Assembly: GCA_964417725.1 (NCBI GenBank)
Contig: CAYQIV010000006.1
Span: 1 to 64,000, forward strand
DNA length: 64,000 bases
DNA from: SHZI01 sp964417725
GTDB lineage: Bacteria; Pseudomonadota; Gammaproteobacteria; Steroidobacterales; GCA-2729495
Direction: 5' to 3'
Part shown: positions 43,030 through 52,035 of the stretch, in pieces
How positions within the stretch are numbered: position 1 is the first letter of the stretch
Layout of the letters: every line of letters begins with the position of its first letter
Notes under the pieces: generated by a model
The model's input: only the letters and a program-made list of their open reading frames with translations
Told to the model about the DNA's origin: nothing
The model's database searches: none
Position numbers and translations under genes: made by a program

Positions 43030-44406
43030 ATGGACACGGGTTCCGATGAAGAAATGGCGCGGCTGCAGGCCCTCGACCGGGCGCATTTCCTCCATCCCTT
43101 CACCGATCACCGGGCGCTGGCGGCACGCGGCACGCGGGTCATCCACCGTGCCGACGGGGTATGGATCGAGGCGCACGACGGGCGGCGACTGCTCGATGCC
43201 ATGTCGGGCCTGTGGTGCGTCAACATCGGCTACGGCCGGCAGTCGCTGGCCGAGACGGCATACCGCCAGATGCAGGTGCTGCCCTACTACAACAGCTTCT
43301 TCCAGTGCAGCCATCCGCAGGCCATCGAACTGGCGCGCGAACTGTGTGCGGTGGCGCCGGCCGGCATGGACAAGGTGTTCTTCACCAACTCCGGCTCCGA
43401 GGCCAACGACACGGTCATCCGCATGGTGCGCCATTACTGGGCGCTGCGCGGCCAGCCGCAGCGCCAGGTGATCGTCAGCCGCCACCGCGCCTACCATGGC
43501 AGCACCGTCGGCGGTGCCAGCCTGTCGGGGATGCCATGGATGCATGCCCAGGGCGGCCTGCCGATCCCCGGTATCGTGCACATCCGTCCGCCTCATGCCT
43601 TCGACCTCGCGCAGGGGCGCGACGCGCAGGCCTTCGGCCTCGACATGGCGGCCGAGCTCGAGGCCGTGATCCGGCAGCTGGGTGCCGAGCGGGTCGCCGC
43701 CTTCATCGGTGAGCCGGTGCAGGGTGCCGGCGGGGCGATCATCCCGCCGGACAGCTACTGGCCGGAGATCCAGCGCATCTGCCGGGTCCACGGCATCCTG
43801 CTGGTGGCCGACGAGGTGATCACCGGCTTCGGTCGTCTCGGCCACTGGTTCGGCGTCGGCCACTATGGCGTGCAACCGGATCTGATCACCTTTGCGAAGG
43901 GCGTCACGTCGGGTTATCAGCCGCTCGGCGGCGTGCTGGTCGGCGAGCGCGTCGCCGGGGTGCTGGTCGAGGAGGGCGGTGAATTCCATCACGGCTTCAC
44001 CTGGTCGGGGCACCCGGTGGCCTGTGCCGTGGCACGCGAGAACCTGCGCATCCTGCGCGATGAGAACATCATCGGCCGCGCCCGGGATGAGGTCATCCCG
44101 CATTTCGCTGCCTGCTGGCAGCGGCTGGCCGCGCATCCGCTGGTCGGCGAGGCCCGCTCGGCGGGACTGATCGGTGCCATCGAACTCGTCGCCGACAAGG
44201 CCACGCTGCAGCGTTTCCCGGCCGCGCGCAAGGCCGGTGAGGTGTGCCGCGACATCTGCATCCACGGGCAGGGGCTGGTGATGCGCGCCGTCGGCGACAC
44301 CATGATCGTTGCACCGCCGTTGGTGATCGGTGCCGCGGAAACGGAGATGCTCGTCGAGCGTGCCTGGCAGGCGCTGGACCTCACGGCCTGCGCGCTGGCC
44401 CGCTGA
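43030..44406 (+). CDS. Class III aminotransferase, putrescine/polyamine type
   Basis: 458 residues. PLP-dependent omega-aminotransferase, similar to SpuC putrescine-pyruvate transaminase. Cofactor motifs are TNSGSEANDTVIRM, SRHRAYHGSTVGGASLSG, LVADEVITGFGR and the Schiff-base lysine in LITFAKGVTSGYQPLGG. FLHPFTDHRAL and LWCVNIGYGR at the N-terminus match the SpuC group. It sits between puuA and the oxidase, so the operon carries both the transaminase and the glutamylation routes, or this enzyme acts on another diamine. Start ATG at 43030. Confidence 0.9.
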   Translation: MDTGSDEEMARLQALDRAHFLHPFTDHRALAARGTRVIHRADGVWIEAHDGRRLLDAMSGLWCVNIGYGRQSLAETAYRQMQVLPYYNSFFQCSHPQAIELARELCAVAPAGMDKVFFTNSGSEANDTVIRMVRHYWALRGQPQRQVIVSRHRAYHGSTVGGASLSGMPWMHAQGGLPIPGIVHIRPPHAFDLAQGRDAQAFGLDMAAELEAVIRQLGAERVAAFIGEPVQGAGGAIIPPDSYWPEIQRICRVHGILLVADEVITGFGRLGHWFGVGHYGVQPDLITFAKGVTSGYQPLGGVLVGERVAGVLVEEGGEFHHGFTWSGHPVACAVARENLRILRDENIIGRARDEVIPHFAACWQRLAAHPLVGEARSAGLIGAIELVADKATLQRFPAARKAGEVCRDICIHGQGLVMRAVGDTMIVAPPLVIGAAETEMLVERAWQALDLTACALAR

Positions 44407-44416
44407 GCGGCCGGCC

Positions 44417-45712
44417 GTGACGGGGACACAGGCCGGCACCGCGGATCCGCCTTCATGGCCTGAGGCGACGGCAAACGACCGGACCCGCTATCCGGCGCTC
44501 GACGGAAGTTGCCGGACCGATGTCTGCGTCGTCGGTGGCGGCTACACGGGGCTGTCTGCGGCGCTGCATCTCGCCGGTCTCGGTTTCCGCGTCGTCGTGC
44601 TGGAAGCCCGCCATCCGGGTTGGGGCGCCTCGGGGCGCAATGGGGGTCAGCTCGGTACCGGCCAACGGTGTGACGAGCGGGAACTGGAGCGCCGCTACGG
44701 TGAAGCGCATGCGCAGGCCCTGTTTGCCATGGCCGAAGAAGCGAAGGCGCGGGTCGCCACGCTGATCACCCGTCACGGCATCGATTGCGACTACACGCCG
44801 GGCCAGCTGATCGTTGCGGCACGGCCCTCGCACGCGATCGCGCTGCGCGAACGCGCCGCGCACCTCGAGCGCCGTTACGCCTACGGCCACATGCGCTTTT
44901 TGCCGCGCCAGGCGCTGGCCGAGTGGCTGGACGCGCCGCACTACCACGGCGGCTGTCTCGACGCGGGGGCAGCACACCTGCACCCGCTGAACTACTGTCT
45001 CGGGCTGGCACGCGCCTGCCGCGAGGCGGGTGTCGCCGTCCACGGCGACTCGCCGGCCACGGGCTGGCAGCGTCACGGTGAACACATCGAAGTGCATGGC
45101 CCGCGCGGCTCGGTGCACTGCCGCTGGCTGGTCCTTGCCTGCAACGCGCATCTCGGCGCATTGGCGCCGCGGATCGCGCCATGGATCATGCCGATCTCCA
45201 GTTTCCTCGTCGCCACGCAGCCGCTCGAAGTCCATGGCCGGGCATTGCCGGTGCGGGGCGGTGTCTGCGTTCATGACACGCGCTTCGTCGTCAACTACTT
45301 CCGCATCACGGCCGATGGCCGCCTGCTGTTCGGGGGCGGCGAGCGTTGGCGGCAAACGTGGCCAACCGACATCGCCGCCTTCGTCCGGCCGCACCTGCGT
45401 CGCGTCTTTCCCGGGCTCGCCACGGTGCCGATCGACCATGCCTGGGGTGGTACCCTTGCCATCACCATGAATCGAATGCCCCACCTGGGCCGGATGGCGC
45501 CGAACGTGTATTTCGCGCAGGGTTATTCTGGTCACGGCATCGCCACGGCCACCTTCGCCGGCGGCCTGCTCGCCGAGGCCATCGGCGGCGATGCCGGGCG
45601 CTTCGACCTGTGGGCATCGCTCGGCGTGCGCCGCTTTCCCGGCCCCCGCGGCTTGCGCGCGCCGCTGGCGACCCTCGGTCTGCTCTGGTACGCGCTGAGG
45701 GACCGCCTGTGA
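44417..45712 (+). CDS. puuB: FAD-dependent amine oxidoreductase (PuuB-like)
   Basis: 431 residues, DAO-type flavoprotein. The N-terminal TDVCVVGGGYTGLSAALHLA is the dinucleotide-binding motif, EARHPGWGASGRNGGQLGTG the flavin-near loop, and YFAQGYSGHGIATATFAGGLLAEA the C-terminal FAD motif. This matches gamma-glutamylputrescine oxidase, which makes gamma-glutamyl-aminobutyraldehyde. The GTG at 44417 leaves 10 bases after the aminotransferase; its stop overlaps the next start (GTGA). The dehydrogenase for the next step (puuC) is not in this window. Confidence 0.88.
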   Translation: MTGTQAGTADPPSWPEATANDRTRYPALDGSCRTDVCVVGGGYTGLSAALHLAGLGFRVVVLEARHPGWGASGRNGGQLGTGQRCDERELERRYGEAHAQALFAMAEEAKARVATLITRHGIDCDYTPGQLIVAARPSHAIALRERAAHLERRYAYGHMRFLPRQALAEWLDAPHYHGGCLDAGAAHLHPLNYCLGLARACREAGVAVHGDSPATGWQRHGEHIEVHGPRGSVHCRWLVLACNAHLGALAPRIAPWIMPISSFLVATQPLEVHGRALPVRGGVCVHDTRFVVNYFRITADGRLLFGGGERWRQTWPTDIAAFVRPHLRRVFPGLATVPIDHAWGGTLAITMNRMPHLGRMAPNVYFAQGYSGHGIATATFAGGLLAEAIGGDAGRFDLWASLGVRRFPGPRGLRAPLATLGLLWYALRDRL

Positions 45713-46815
45713 GGTGGCCGACCGTGGTGGCGCTGCTCGCGCTGGCGCTGGCGGTTGGCGCCTGCGGCGCCCCGCCGGATGCCGGCACCATGCCGCTGCG
45801 TGTCTACAACTGGTCGGACTACATCGCCCCCGGCACCCTGGAGGCCTTCGAGGCCGAGACCGGCATCCACGTCACCTACGATGTTTTCGACAGCAACGAA
45901 GTGCTCGAGGCCAAGCTGCTTTCGGGGGCCTCCGGCTACGATGTCGTCGTGCCGACCTCCGAGTTTCTCGGCCGCCAGGTACCGGCCGGCGTGTTCCAGC
46001 CGCTCGACCGCCGCCGGCTGGCCAACCATCGCCACCTTGATCCGGCGCTGATGGCGCGCCTTGAGGAAGTCGACCCCGGTAACCGCCACGGCGTGCCATA
46101 CCTGTGGGGTACGACGGGCATCGGCCACAATGTCGAGCGGGTGCGTGCGGTGCTCGGTGCCGATGCGCCGGTCGACAGCCTGCGCCTGGTCTTCGACCCG
46201 GCCCATGCGGCACCGCTGGCGGAATGCGGCATCGCCATGCTCGATGCACCGCGCGAGGTCTTCTCGGCAGCGCTGCAGTACCTGGGCATCGACCCGAACA
46301 CCGATGACCCCGCGCACTACCAGCGCGATGCGCGCCGGCTGCTCGAAGGTATCCGGCCGTACATCCGCTACTTCCATTCCTCGCAGTACATCAACGACCT
46401 GGCCAATGGCGAGGTCTGCGTGGCGCTCGGCTGGTCGGGTGACATCCTCCAGGCCGCCGACCGGGCGCGCGAGGCGGGCAAGCCCTTCGAGGTGGCCTAT
46501 CGCACGCCACAAGAGGGCGCGCTGGTCTGGTTCGATCTGCTCGCCATCCCGGCCGGCGCGCGCAACGTCGAAGATGCCCACCGTTTCATCGATTATCTGC
46601 TGCGCCCGGACGTGATCGCCCACATCACGCGTCACGTCAACTACGCCAACGCCAACCTGGCGGCCGATGCGCTGCTGGCGCCGGAGGTGCGCGCCAACCC
46701 GGGGATCTACCCGCCGCGCGCCGCGCGCCAGCGTTTCTATGTCAACGCGGTCGTGTCGCCGAAGATGAACCGGATCATCACGCGCACATGGACCGCGGTG
46801 AAAAGCGGTCGGTGA
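45709..46815 (+). CDS. potF: Polyamine ABC transporter substrate-binding lipoprotein (PotF-like)
   Basis: 368 residues. Binds putrescine or spermidine in the periplasm. The N-terminus has a lipoprotein signal with lipobox VGAC (C19). The mature part begins with LRVYNWSDYIAPGTLEAFEAETG, a PotD/PotF hallmark, then SNEVLEAKLLSGASGYDVVVP and LGWSGDILQAADRA. E. coli PotF is soluble, so lipid anchoring is a difference. GTG start overlapping the oxidase stop; TGATG junction with potG. Confidence 0.92.
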   Translation: MRWPTVVALLALALAVGACGAPPDAGTMPLRVYNWSDYIAPGTLEAFEAETGIHVTYDVFDSNEVLEAKLLSGASGYDVVVPTSEFLGRQVPAGVFQPLDRRRLANHRHLDPALMARLEEVDPGNRHGVPYLWGTTGIGHNVERVRAVLGADAPVDSLRLVFDPAHAAPLAECGIAMLDAPREVFSAALQYLGIDPNTDDPAHYQRDARRLLEGIRPYIRYFHSSQYINDLANGEVCVALGWSGDILQAADRAREAGKPFEVAYRTPQEGALVWFDLLAIPAGARNVEDAHRFIDYLLRPDVIAHITRHVNYANANLAADALLAPEVRANPGIYPPRAARQRFYVNAVVSPKMNRIITRTWTAVKSGR

Positions 46816-47945
46816 TGTCCGTCGCCAGCGACAGCGGTGCGCCGCCGCGGCCGGTGCGCGAGGCCTGGGTGGTGATCGAAGGTATCCGCTGTGCCTTCGC
46901 CGATGGCCAGGAAGTCGTTCGTGGGCTGTCGCTCGCCATCGGTCGCGGCGAGGTCGTGGCCCTGCTCGGGCCGTCGGGCTGCGGCAAGTCGACCCTGCTG
47001 CGCGCCGTGGCCGGCTTCGCCGTGCCGCAGGCCGGGGACGTGCGCATCGCCGGCCGCTCGATCATGACGCTGCCCCCGCACCGCCGGCCGGTGAATCTGA
47101 TGTTCCAGTCCTATGCATTGTTCCCGCACATGACGGTCGAGCAGAACATCGCCTTCGGCCTGCGCCAGATGAAGCGGCCGGCCGCGGAGGTTGCCGCGCG
47201 CGTCGATGCGTTGCTCGGGCTGGTGCGCATGGAGGCCTTTCGCCACCGCCGGCCACACCAGTTGTCCGGTGGCCAGCAGCAGCGGGTGGCCCTGGCGCGC
47301 AGCCTGGCGCGTGAACCGCACTTGCTGCTGCTCGACGAGCCGATGGGCGCGCTCGACCGCAAGTTGCGCACCGAGATGCAGTTCGAGCTGGGCGAAATCC
47401 TGCGTCGTATCGGCGCCACCTGCCTGATGGTGACGCACGACCCCGAGGAAGCGATGGTGATGGCCGACCGCCTGGCGCTGATGTGCGAGGGCGAGATCGT
47501 CCAGCAGGGCGTGCCCCACGAGGTCTATGCCAGGCCGGCAAGCCGCTTTGCCGCCGCTTTCCTCGGCCCCGTGAACTGCTTCGATGCGGTGGTCGCCGGC
47601 ATGGACGGTGATGAGGTCTTGCTCCACGTTCGCGCGACCGGACAGGATGTGCGGGTGCCTGTCGGGGCGCCGGTGGCGGAGGGCACAGCGGTATCGCTGG
47701 CGTTGAGACCGGAGCAGCTGACGCTGCAGCGGGCCGGTCAGGGCCTGCGCGCGGAGCGGGCCGTGCGGGTCACCATCGAGGACGTTGCCCAGCTCGGCAG
47801 CCAGACCACGTACCGCGTGCGTCTTGCCGATGGGTCGATCATGACGGTCCGCGAGGCCGGGGGCCGCGGCGTGGCCGTTCTCGAGGGGGGTGAATCGGCG
47901 TGTCTGTCGTGGCATCCGGGCGATGCAGTGGTGCTGCGGTCATGA
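46815..47945 (+). CDS. potG: Polyamine ABC transporter ATP-binding protein
   Basis: 376 residues. Walker A GPSGCGKST, Q-loop MFQSYALFPHMTVEQNIAFGL, signature LSGGQQQRVALARSLA, Walker B LLLLDEPMGALD, H-loop MVTHD. A C-terminal TOBE domain (about 280-376) follows, as in PotA/PotG. The ATG at 46815 overlaps the previous stop (TGATG); an ATG nine codons earlier is also in frame. Pairs with the two permeases that follow. Confidence 0.94.
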   Translation: MSVASDSGAPPRPVREAWVVIEGIRCAFADGQEVVRGLSLAIGRGEVVALLGPSGCGKSTLLRAVAGFAVPQAGDVRIAGRSIMTLPPHRRPVNLMFQSYALFPHMTVEQNIAFGLRQMKRPAAEVAARVDALLGLVRMEAFRHRRPHQLSGGQQQRVALARSLAREPHLLLLDEPMGALDRKLRTEMQFELGEILRRIGATCLMVTHDPEEAMVMADRLALMCEGEIVQQGVPHEVYARPASRFAAAFLGPVNCFDAVVAGMDGDEVLLHVRATGQDVRVPVGAPVAEGTAVSLALRPEQLTLQRAGQGLRAERAVRVTIEDVAQLGSQTTYRVRLADGSIMTVREAGGRGVAVLEGGESACLSWHPGDAVVLRS

Positions 47946-48871
47946 TGGCTGCGCGGGGCCGGCAACCGCGCCGCTGGCGCCTGCTCCTGCCCGCCGTGCC
48001 CTGGACGTGGATGGCGCTGTTTTTCCTCGTGCCGCTCCTCGTCGTCCTGGCGATCAGCTTCAGCGAGGCGCAGCTCGCGATCCCGCCCTACGCGCAACCC
48101 GTGCGCTTCGTCGATGGTCAATGGCGTTTCCACGTCACGGCCGACAGCTACGCAGCGCTGTCCGGCGACGGGCTGTACCTGCGCGCATGGTTGAATTCGC
48201 TGTATATGGCACTGGTCTCGACGGCGCTGTGCCTGCTGCTGGCCTGGCCGATGGCCTGGGCGATCGCCCGTACGGCGCCGGGCCTGCGCGGCCTCCTGCT
48301 GCTGCTGGTGGTGATCCCGTCGTGGACATCGTTCCTGATCCGCGCCTATGCCTGGCTCGGCCTGCTCGGCAGCAATGGCCATGTCAACGCCGTGCTGCTG
48401 TTCCTCGGCGTGGTCGACGGGCCGGTCACGCTGCTGCGCACGCCTTTCGCGGTCTACGTCGGCATCGTCTACAGCTATCTGCCGTTCATGATCCTGCCGC
48501 TCTACGCCGGCATGGTGCGTCTCGACTACCGCCTGGTCGAAGCGGCGCGGGATCTGGGTGCCGGACCACTGCGCTGTTTCACGGCGGTGATCCTGCCGTT
48601 GTCCCGTCCGGCACTGGTGGCCGGTGCGCTACTGGTGTTCATCCCCGTGACCGGGGAGTTCGTCATCCCCGAACTGCTCGGCGGTGCCGATACGCTGGTC
48701 ATCGGCAAAGTGCTGTGGCAGGAGTTCTTCCACAACCGCGACTGGCCGCTGGCCGCGGCGCTGGCGACGCTGCTGCTGGCGACGCTGCTCCTGCCCATCG
48801 TGCTGTACTGTCGCAGCCAGCTGCCGCGCGAACGGCAGGCCACGGCCCTCGCGCCGTCCCCGGAGGCGTGA
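47942..48871 (+). CDS. potH: Polyamine ABC transporter permease PotH
   Basis: 309 residues, six membrane helices. VPWTWMALFFLVPLLVVLAISF is the first helix (read in part), and the cytoplasmic EAA loop reads EAARDLGAGPLRCFTAVILPL, both typical of PotB/PotH. ATG at 47942 in an ATGA overlap with potG; PotI follows 3 bases after the stop. Confidence 0.93.
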   Translation: MMAARGRQPRRWRLLLPAVPWTWMALFFLVPLLVVLAISFSEAQLAIPPYAQPVRFVDGQWRFHVTADSYAALSGDGLYLRAWLNSLYMALVSTALCLLLAWPMAWAIARTAPGLRGLLLLLVVIPSWTSFLIRAYAWLGLLGSNGHVNAVLLFLGVVDGPVTLLRTPFAVYVGIVYSYLPFMILPLYAGMVRLDYRLVEAARDLGAGPLRCFTAVILPLSRPALVAGALLVFIPVTGEFVIPELLGGADTLVIGKVLWQEFFHNRDWPLAAALATLLLATLLLPIVLYCRSQLPRERQATALAPSPEA

Positions 48872-48874
48872 GCC

Positions 48875-49681
48875 ATGCCCCGCTGGCAGCGCATCGTGCT
48901 GTGGGTCGGCTTCGCCTTCATCTATGTGCCGATCGCCGTGCTGGTGGTCAATTCGTTCAATGCCTCGCGGCTGGTCACGGTCTGGGCGGGGTTTTCGACG
49001 CAGTGGTATACCGAGCTTTTTCGCAATCGCCAGATGCTCGATGCCGCGTGGCTGAGTGTGCGCCTGGCGATGATGGCCGCGAGCACTGCGCTGGTGCTCG
49101 GCACGCTGGCTGCACTGGCACTGACACGGCTCGGACCGTTCCGCGGCCGGACGCTGCTCGGCGTGGTGCTGACCGCGCCGCTGGTCATGCCCGAGGTCAT
49201 TACCGGGCTGTCGATGCTGTTGCTGTTCGTCGCGCTCGGGCAATGGTTGGGCTGGCCGGGGCAGCGCGGCCTCGTGACCTTGTGGATCGCGCACACGACC
49301 TTCGCCACGGCCTACGTGATGGTGGTCGTGGCGGCCCGCCTGGTCGAGTTCGACCGGGCACTGGAGGAGGCTGCCGCCGACCTCGGCGCCGGGCCCCTGA
49401 GGGTTTTTTTCACTGTGACCCTGCCGCTGATCTCGCCGTCGCTGGTCGCCGGCTGGCTGCTGGCCTTTACGCTGTCGCTGGATGACCTGGTGATCTCCAG
49501 CTTCGTCACGGGGCCGGGGGCCTCGACGCTGCCGATCGTGGTCTTCTCCAGCGTCAGGCTCGGGGTCAGTCCGCAGGTCAATGCGCTGGCGACGATACTC
49601 ATCGCAGGGGTCGTCGCCGGCACCGGGGTGAGTGCCTGGCTGATGCACCGGGCATCGCGGCGCCTCAGAGCCAGCCAATGA
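48875..49681 (+). CDS. potI: Polyamine ABC transporter permease PotI
   Basis: 268 residues, six membrane helices. VGFAFIYVPIAVLVVNSFNAS is the typical PotC/PotI start. The EAA loop EEAAADLGAGPLRVFFTVTLPL contacts the ATPase. SLDDLVISSFVTGPGASTLP is another family mark. The last gene of the operon: its stop codon shares its last base with the terminator stem. Confidence 0.93.
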   Translation: MPRWQRIVLWVGFAFIYVPIAVLVVNSFNASRLVTVWAGFSTQWYTELFRNRQMLDAAWLSVRLAMMAASTALVLGTLAALALTRLGPFRGRTLLGVVLTAPLVMPEVITGLSMLLLFVALGQWLGWPGQRGLVTLWIAHTTFATAYVMVVVAARLVEFDRALEEAAADLGAGPLRVFFTVTLPLISPSLVAGWLLAFTLSLDDLVISSFVTGPGASTLPIVVFSSVRLGVSPQVNALATILIAGVVAGTGVSAWLMHRASRRLRASQ

Positions 49682-49719
49682 AAAACCCCGGTGCAGGCAA
49701 GGCCCGCACCGGGGTTTTT
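49681..49719. terminator. Strong bidirectional intrinsic terminator
   Basis: AAAAACCCCGGTGC, an 11-base loop, then GCACCGGGGTTTTT: a perfect 14-base stem with A and T runs on the two outer sides. It ends the puu/pot operon on the plus strand and the TPR gene (stop at 49733) on the minus strand. Confidence 0.93.
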
Positions 49720-49732
49720 CGAAGGGGAAGGG

Positions 49733-50989
49733 TCAGATCTGGGCCGCGTACAGCGACCAGATCCGCGCCAGTTCCTTGAACTCCTCGCCCTGCACCTTGG
49801 CGAAGGCCTTGCGTGCATCCTCACCGTTCTTCAGCCGCACGTGGCTCTGGCCGAGCAACAGCCAGGCCTCGTCCTCGCTGCGTACGCCACCCTTCTCGAG
49901 GGCCCGCGTGAGTGCGGCCACCGCGCGCTCGTTCTGCCCGAAGCTGAAGAATGCCTGGGCGACGGCATAGTCGGCCTGGCCGGTGGTCGACTTGAGGGCC
50001 TCTTTTTCCTGTTGATCGAGGGTGTTGCGGTCGCCGGCTGCCTGGGTCTTGGCCTGGTCGTAGATGCGCTTGCTGCGCGCCGTGTCACCGCTGGTGTCGA
50101 GAAGTTTCTTCGCGTAGCCATGCTCCATGACGGCCAGTGCCTCGCCGGGCAGGCCCTGCTGCAGGGCGATGATCGCCATCTCGGCATAGTCGTCGGCGGT
50201 CTTGAGGACGTCGAGCTGGAACATCAGGCGATAGATGTTGAGCGTCATCCGGTCCTCGCCGGAACTGCTGCGCAGGAGGTTGGCGGTCAGCGAATCCCAG
50301 TAGTCCTTCTTCGGGTAGTAGCGCACCAGCTGCGTGAGCATGCGGTTGACGCCCGCGGCGTCCTTTTGTGCGAAGTAGGACTGCTGGATGATCAGCAGCC
50401 AGTTTTCGTCGGGCTTGCGGCCGGCCTTCTGGGCGGTATTCACCGCCTGGCCCATGAACTTGATGGTGTTGGCGTAGTCCTTGTCCAGGTAGTAGGCCTG
50501 GCCGACCAGCACCAGCATGTCGATGTCGTTCGCGCCGGTGGCCTTGAGCCACTGCTGGCCGTAGCCGGTGGCCTTGGCAAGGTTGCGGATCTGGAAGTTG
50601 AGCTGGGCAAGGAGCTTGAGCCGGTCATTGACTGCACCGGCATCGAGCTGGCCGGATGACTGGTTGCGTTCGTAGTAGCGCAGCGCCTCGGCGTATTTCT
50701 TCCGCTTGAGGTGGATGTAGCCGTACATTTCATTGATCTGGAACTGCTCGTAGGCAGTTTTCTTCTCGACGGCATCGGCCTTTTCGAGGGCCGCCAGCGC
50801 GGGGTCGAACTCGTTCTTGTTGATGGCTTCGAGGGCCTGCTGCAGCGGCTTGCCGACCTTGGCACCGATCTTCTTGTCATCGGCCGGCTTTTTCTGGGCC
50901 CAGGCGGTCTCGGGTGCCAGCGTCAGCAGTGAAACGCTGCCCATGGCCCCCATGGCCAGCACGAGCATCATTGCGGCTTTCTTCATCAT
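49733..50989 (-). CDS. Exported TPR-repeat protein of the TonB operon
   Basis: 418 residues. A signal peptide (LVLAMGAMGSVSLLTLAPETAWAQ region, cleavage near residue 31) precedes alpha-helical repeats. TPR-like units occur around 45-90 (DPALAALEKADAVEKKTAYEQF), 95-110 (YAEALRYYERN), 165-230 and the C-terminal 345-415 (NERAVAALTRALEKGG). Proteins like this are often last in tonB-exbB-exbD-exbD sets and may help the energising complex or an outer-membrane receptor. GAGGAG precedes the ATG. The lysine-rich sequence and lower GC differ somewhat from neighbours. Confidence 0.85.
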   Translation of the reverse strand: MMKKAAMMLVLAMGAMGSVSLLTLAPETAWAQKKPADDKKIGAKVGKPLQQALEAINKNEFDPALAALEKADAVEKKTAYEQFQINEMYGYIHLKRKKYAEALRYYERNQSSGQLDAGAVNDRLKLLAQLNFQIRNLAKATGYGQQWLKATGANDIDMLVLVGQAYYLDKDYANTIKFMGQAVNTAQKAGRKPDENWLLIIQQSYFAQKDAAGVNRMLTQLVRYYPKKDYWDSLTANLLRSSSGEDRMTLNIYRLMFQLDVLKTADDYAEMAIIALQQGLPGEALAVMEHGYAKKLLDTSGDTARSKRIYDQAKTQAAGDRNTLDQQEKEALKSTTGQADYAVAQAFFSFGQNERAVAALTRALEKGGVRSEDEAWLLLGQSHVRLKNGEDARKAFAKVQGEEFKELARIWSLYAAQI

Positions 50990-51120
50990 CGTCGTCTGCT
51001 CCTCTTGCGGATGCCGGTGGCTGCGGCTGCATGCCGTGGACCACGGGCCGCCGGCGCTTGAATCCTCTCAGGGACGGGTGAACTCCCCCTGAATGGGGGC
51101 GCTCTGGCGATGGGCCATGG

Positions 51121-51546
51121 CTAGTTCAGGAACTGTTCGTTGCCGATCAGCCCCATGCGTTCGATGCCGGTGCGCTGGGCCATGAACAGCACCTCGGCGA
51201 CCGTGTCGTACTTGGCGCGCGCATCGGGCCGGATGTGGATCTCGGGCTGCGGGATCCTGTCGGCTTCGGTGCGGAAATAACTGCGCAGGGTATTCATGCT
51301 CGGCACGACGTTGCCGTCCCACAGGACGGTGCCATCGAAGTCGATGGTGACGGTGATCACGACCGGATCGACCTCGGGCGGCGGGGCATTCTGCCCCTGG
51401 GGCATGTCGAGCTTGACGGCGTGGGTCATGATCGGCAGCGTGATGATCAGCATGATCAAGAGGACGAGCATCACGTCGATCAGCGGCGTGGTGTTCATCT
51501 CCACCATCGGGTCGTTTTCGCCGCCGGTTCCGACTGTCATTCCCAT
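51121..51546 (-). CDS. exbD: ExbD-type proton-channel subunit (second copy)
   Basis: 141 residues. Short cytoplasmic N-terminus, one membrane helix (LIDVMLVLLIMLIITLPIM) with the essential Asp in PLIDVMLVLL, then a periplasmic domain. It works with ExbB to power TonB with the proton gradient. The second of two exbD genes; 36 bases follow the first copy's stop. Confidence 0.94.
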   Translation of the reverse strand: MGMTVGTGGENDPMVEMNTTPLIDVMLVLLIMLIITLPIMTHAVKLDMPQGQNAPPPEVDPVVITVTIDFDGTVLWDGNVVPSMNTLRSYFRTEADRIPQPEIHIRPDARAKYDTVAEVLFMAQRTGIERMGLIGNEQFLN

Positions 51547-51582
51547 CGTGGTGTGCTCCTGAGACTTGAGGCCGCCGCGTGC

Positions 51583-52014
51583 TCAGCGGCTGCCGCGATC
51601 CGGCTCTGAAATGAAGCCGACCTTGGCGATGCCGCCGCGCTGGACCAGCATGATGACCCGGCCGACGTACTCGTAGCGGACATTGCGGTCGCCGCGAATG
51701 TGCACCTCCGGCTGCGGCACCTGGGTGGCGACGGACTTGATCCGTTCCAGCAACTGGTCGTTGTCGCGGAGCAGGGCCGCATTCCAGTAGATCTGCCCGC
51801 GGCGGTCGACGGCGATGGTGATGTTTTCCGGTGCCGTCTTGGTCGGCGCGTTGGCGACGTTCGGCAGTTCCACCGGCACGGTCTGCGTGATGACGGGCAC
51901 GGTGATCAGGAAGATGATCAGCAGCACCAGCATCACGTCGACGAGCGGCGTGGTGTTGATGGCCGACATCACGCCCTGTTCGTCATCATCACCCGATTGT
52001 ATGGACATACCCAT
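51583..52014 (-). CDS. exbD: ExbD-type proton-channel subunit (first copy)
   Basis: 143 residues. The essential Asp lies in PLVDVMLVLLIIFLITVPVI. The periplasmic domain ends EYVGRVIMLVQRGGIAKVGFI. About half identical to the downstream copy by eye, so the two may form a mixed dimer within the ExbB pentamer. 21 bases after exbB. Confidence 0.94.
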   Translation of the reverse strand: MGMSIQSGDDDEQGVMSAINTTPLVDVMLVLLIIFLITVPVITQTVPVELPNVANAPTKTAPENITIAVDRRGQIYWNAALLRDNDQLLERIKSVATQVPQPEVHIRGDRNVRYEYVGRVIMLVQRGGIAKVGFISEPDRGSR

Positions 52015-52035
52015 CGTTGCGTGCTCCCGCGGGGA

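Noticed and set aside
51070..51110. CCCCC-TGAAT-GGGGG hairpin between the second exbD and the TPR gene
   Set aside because: Short stem and no T-tract on the coding strand; not called as a terminator.
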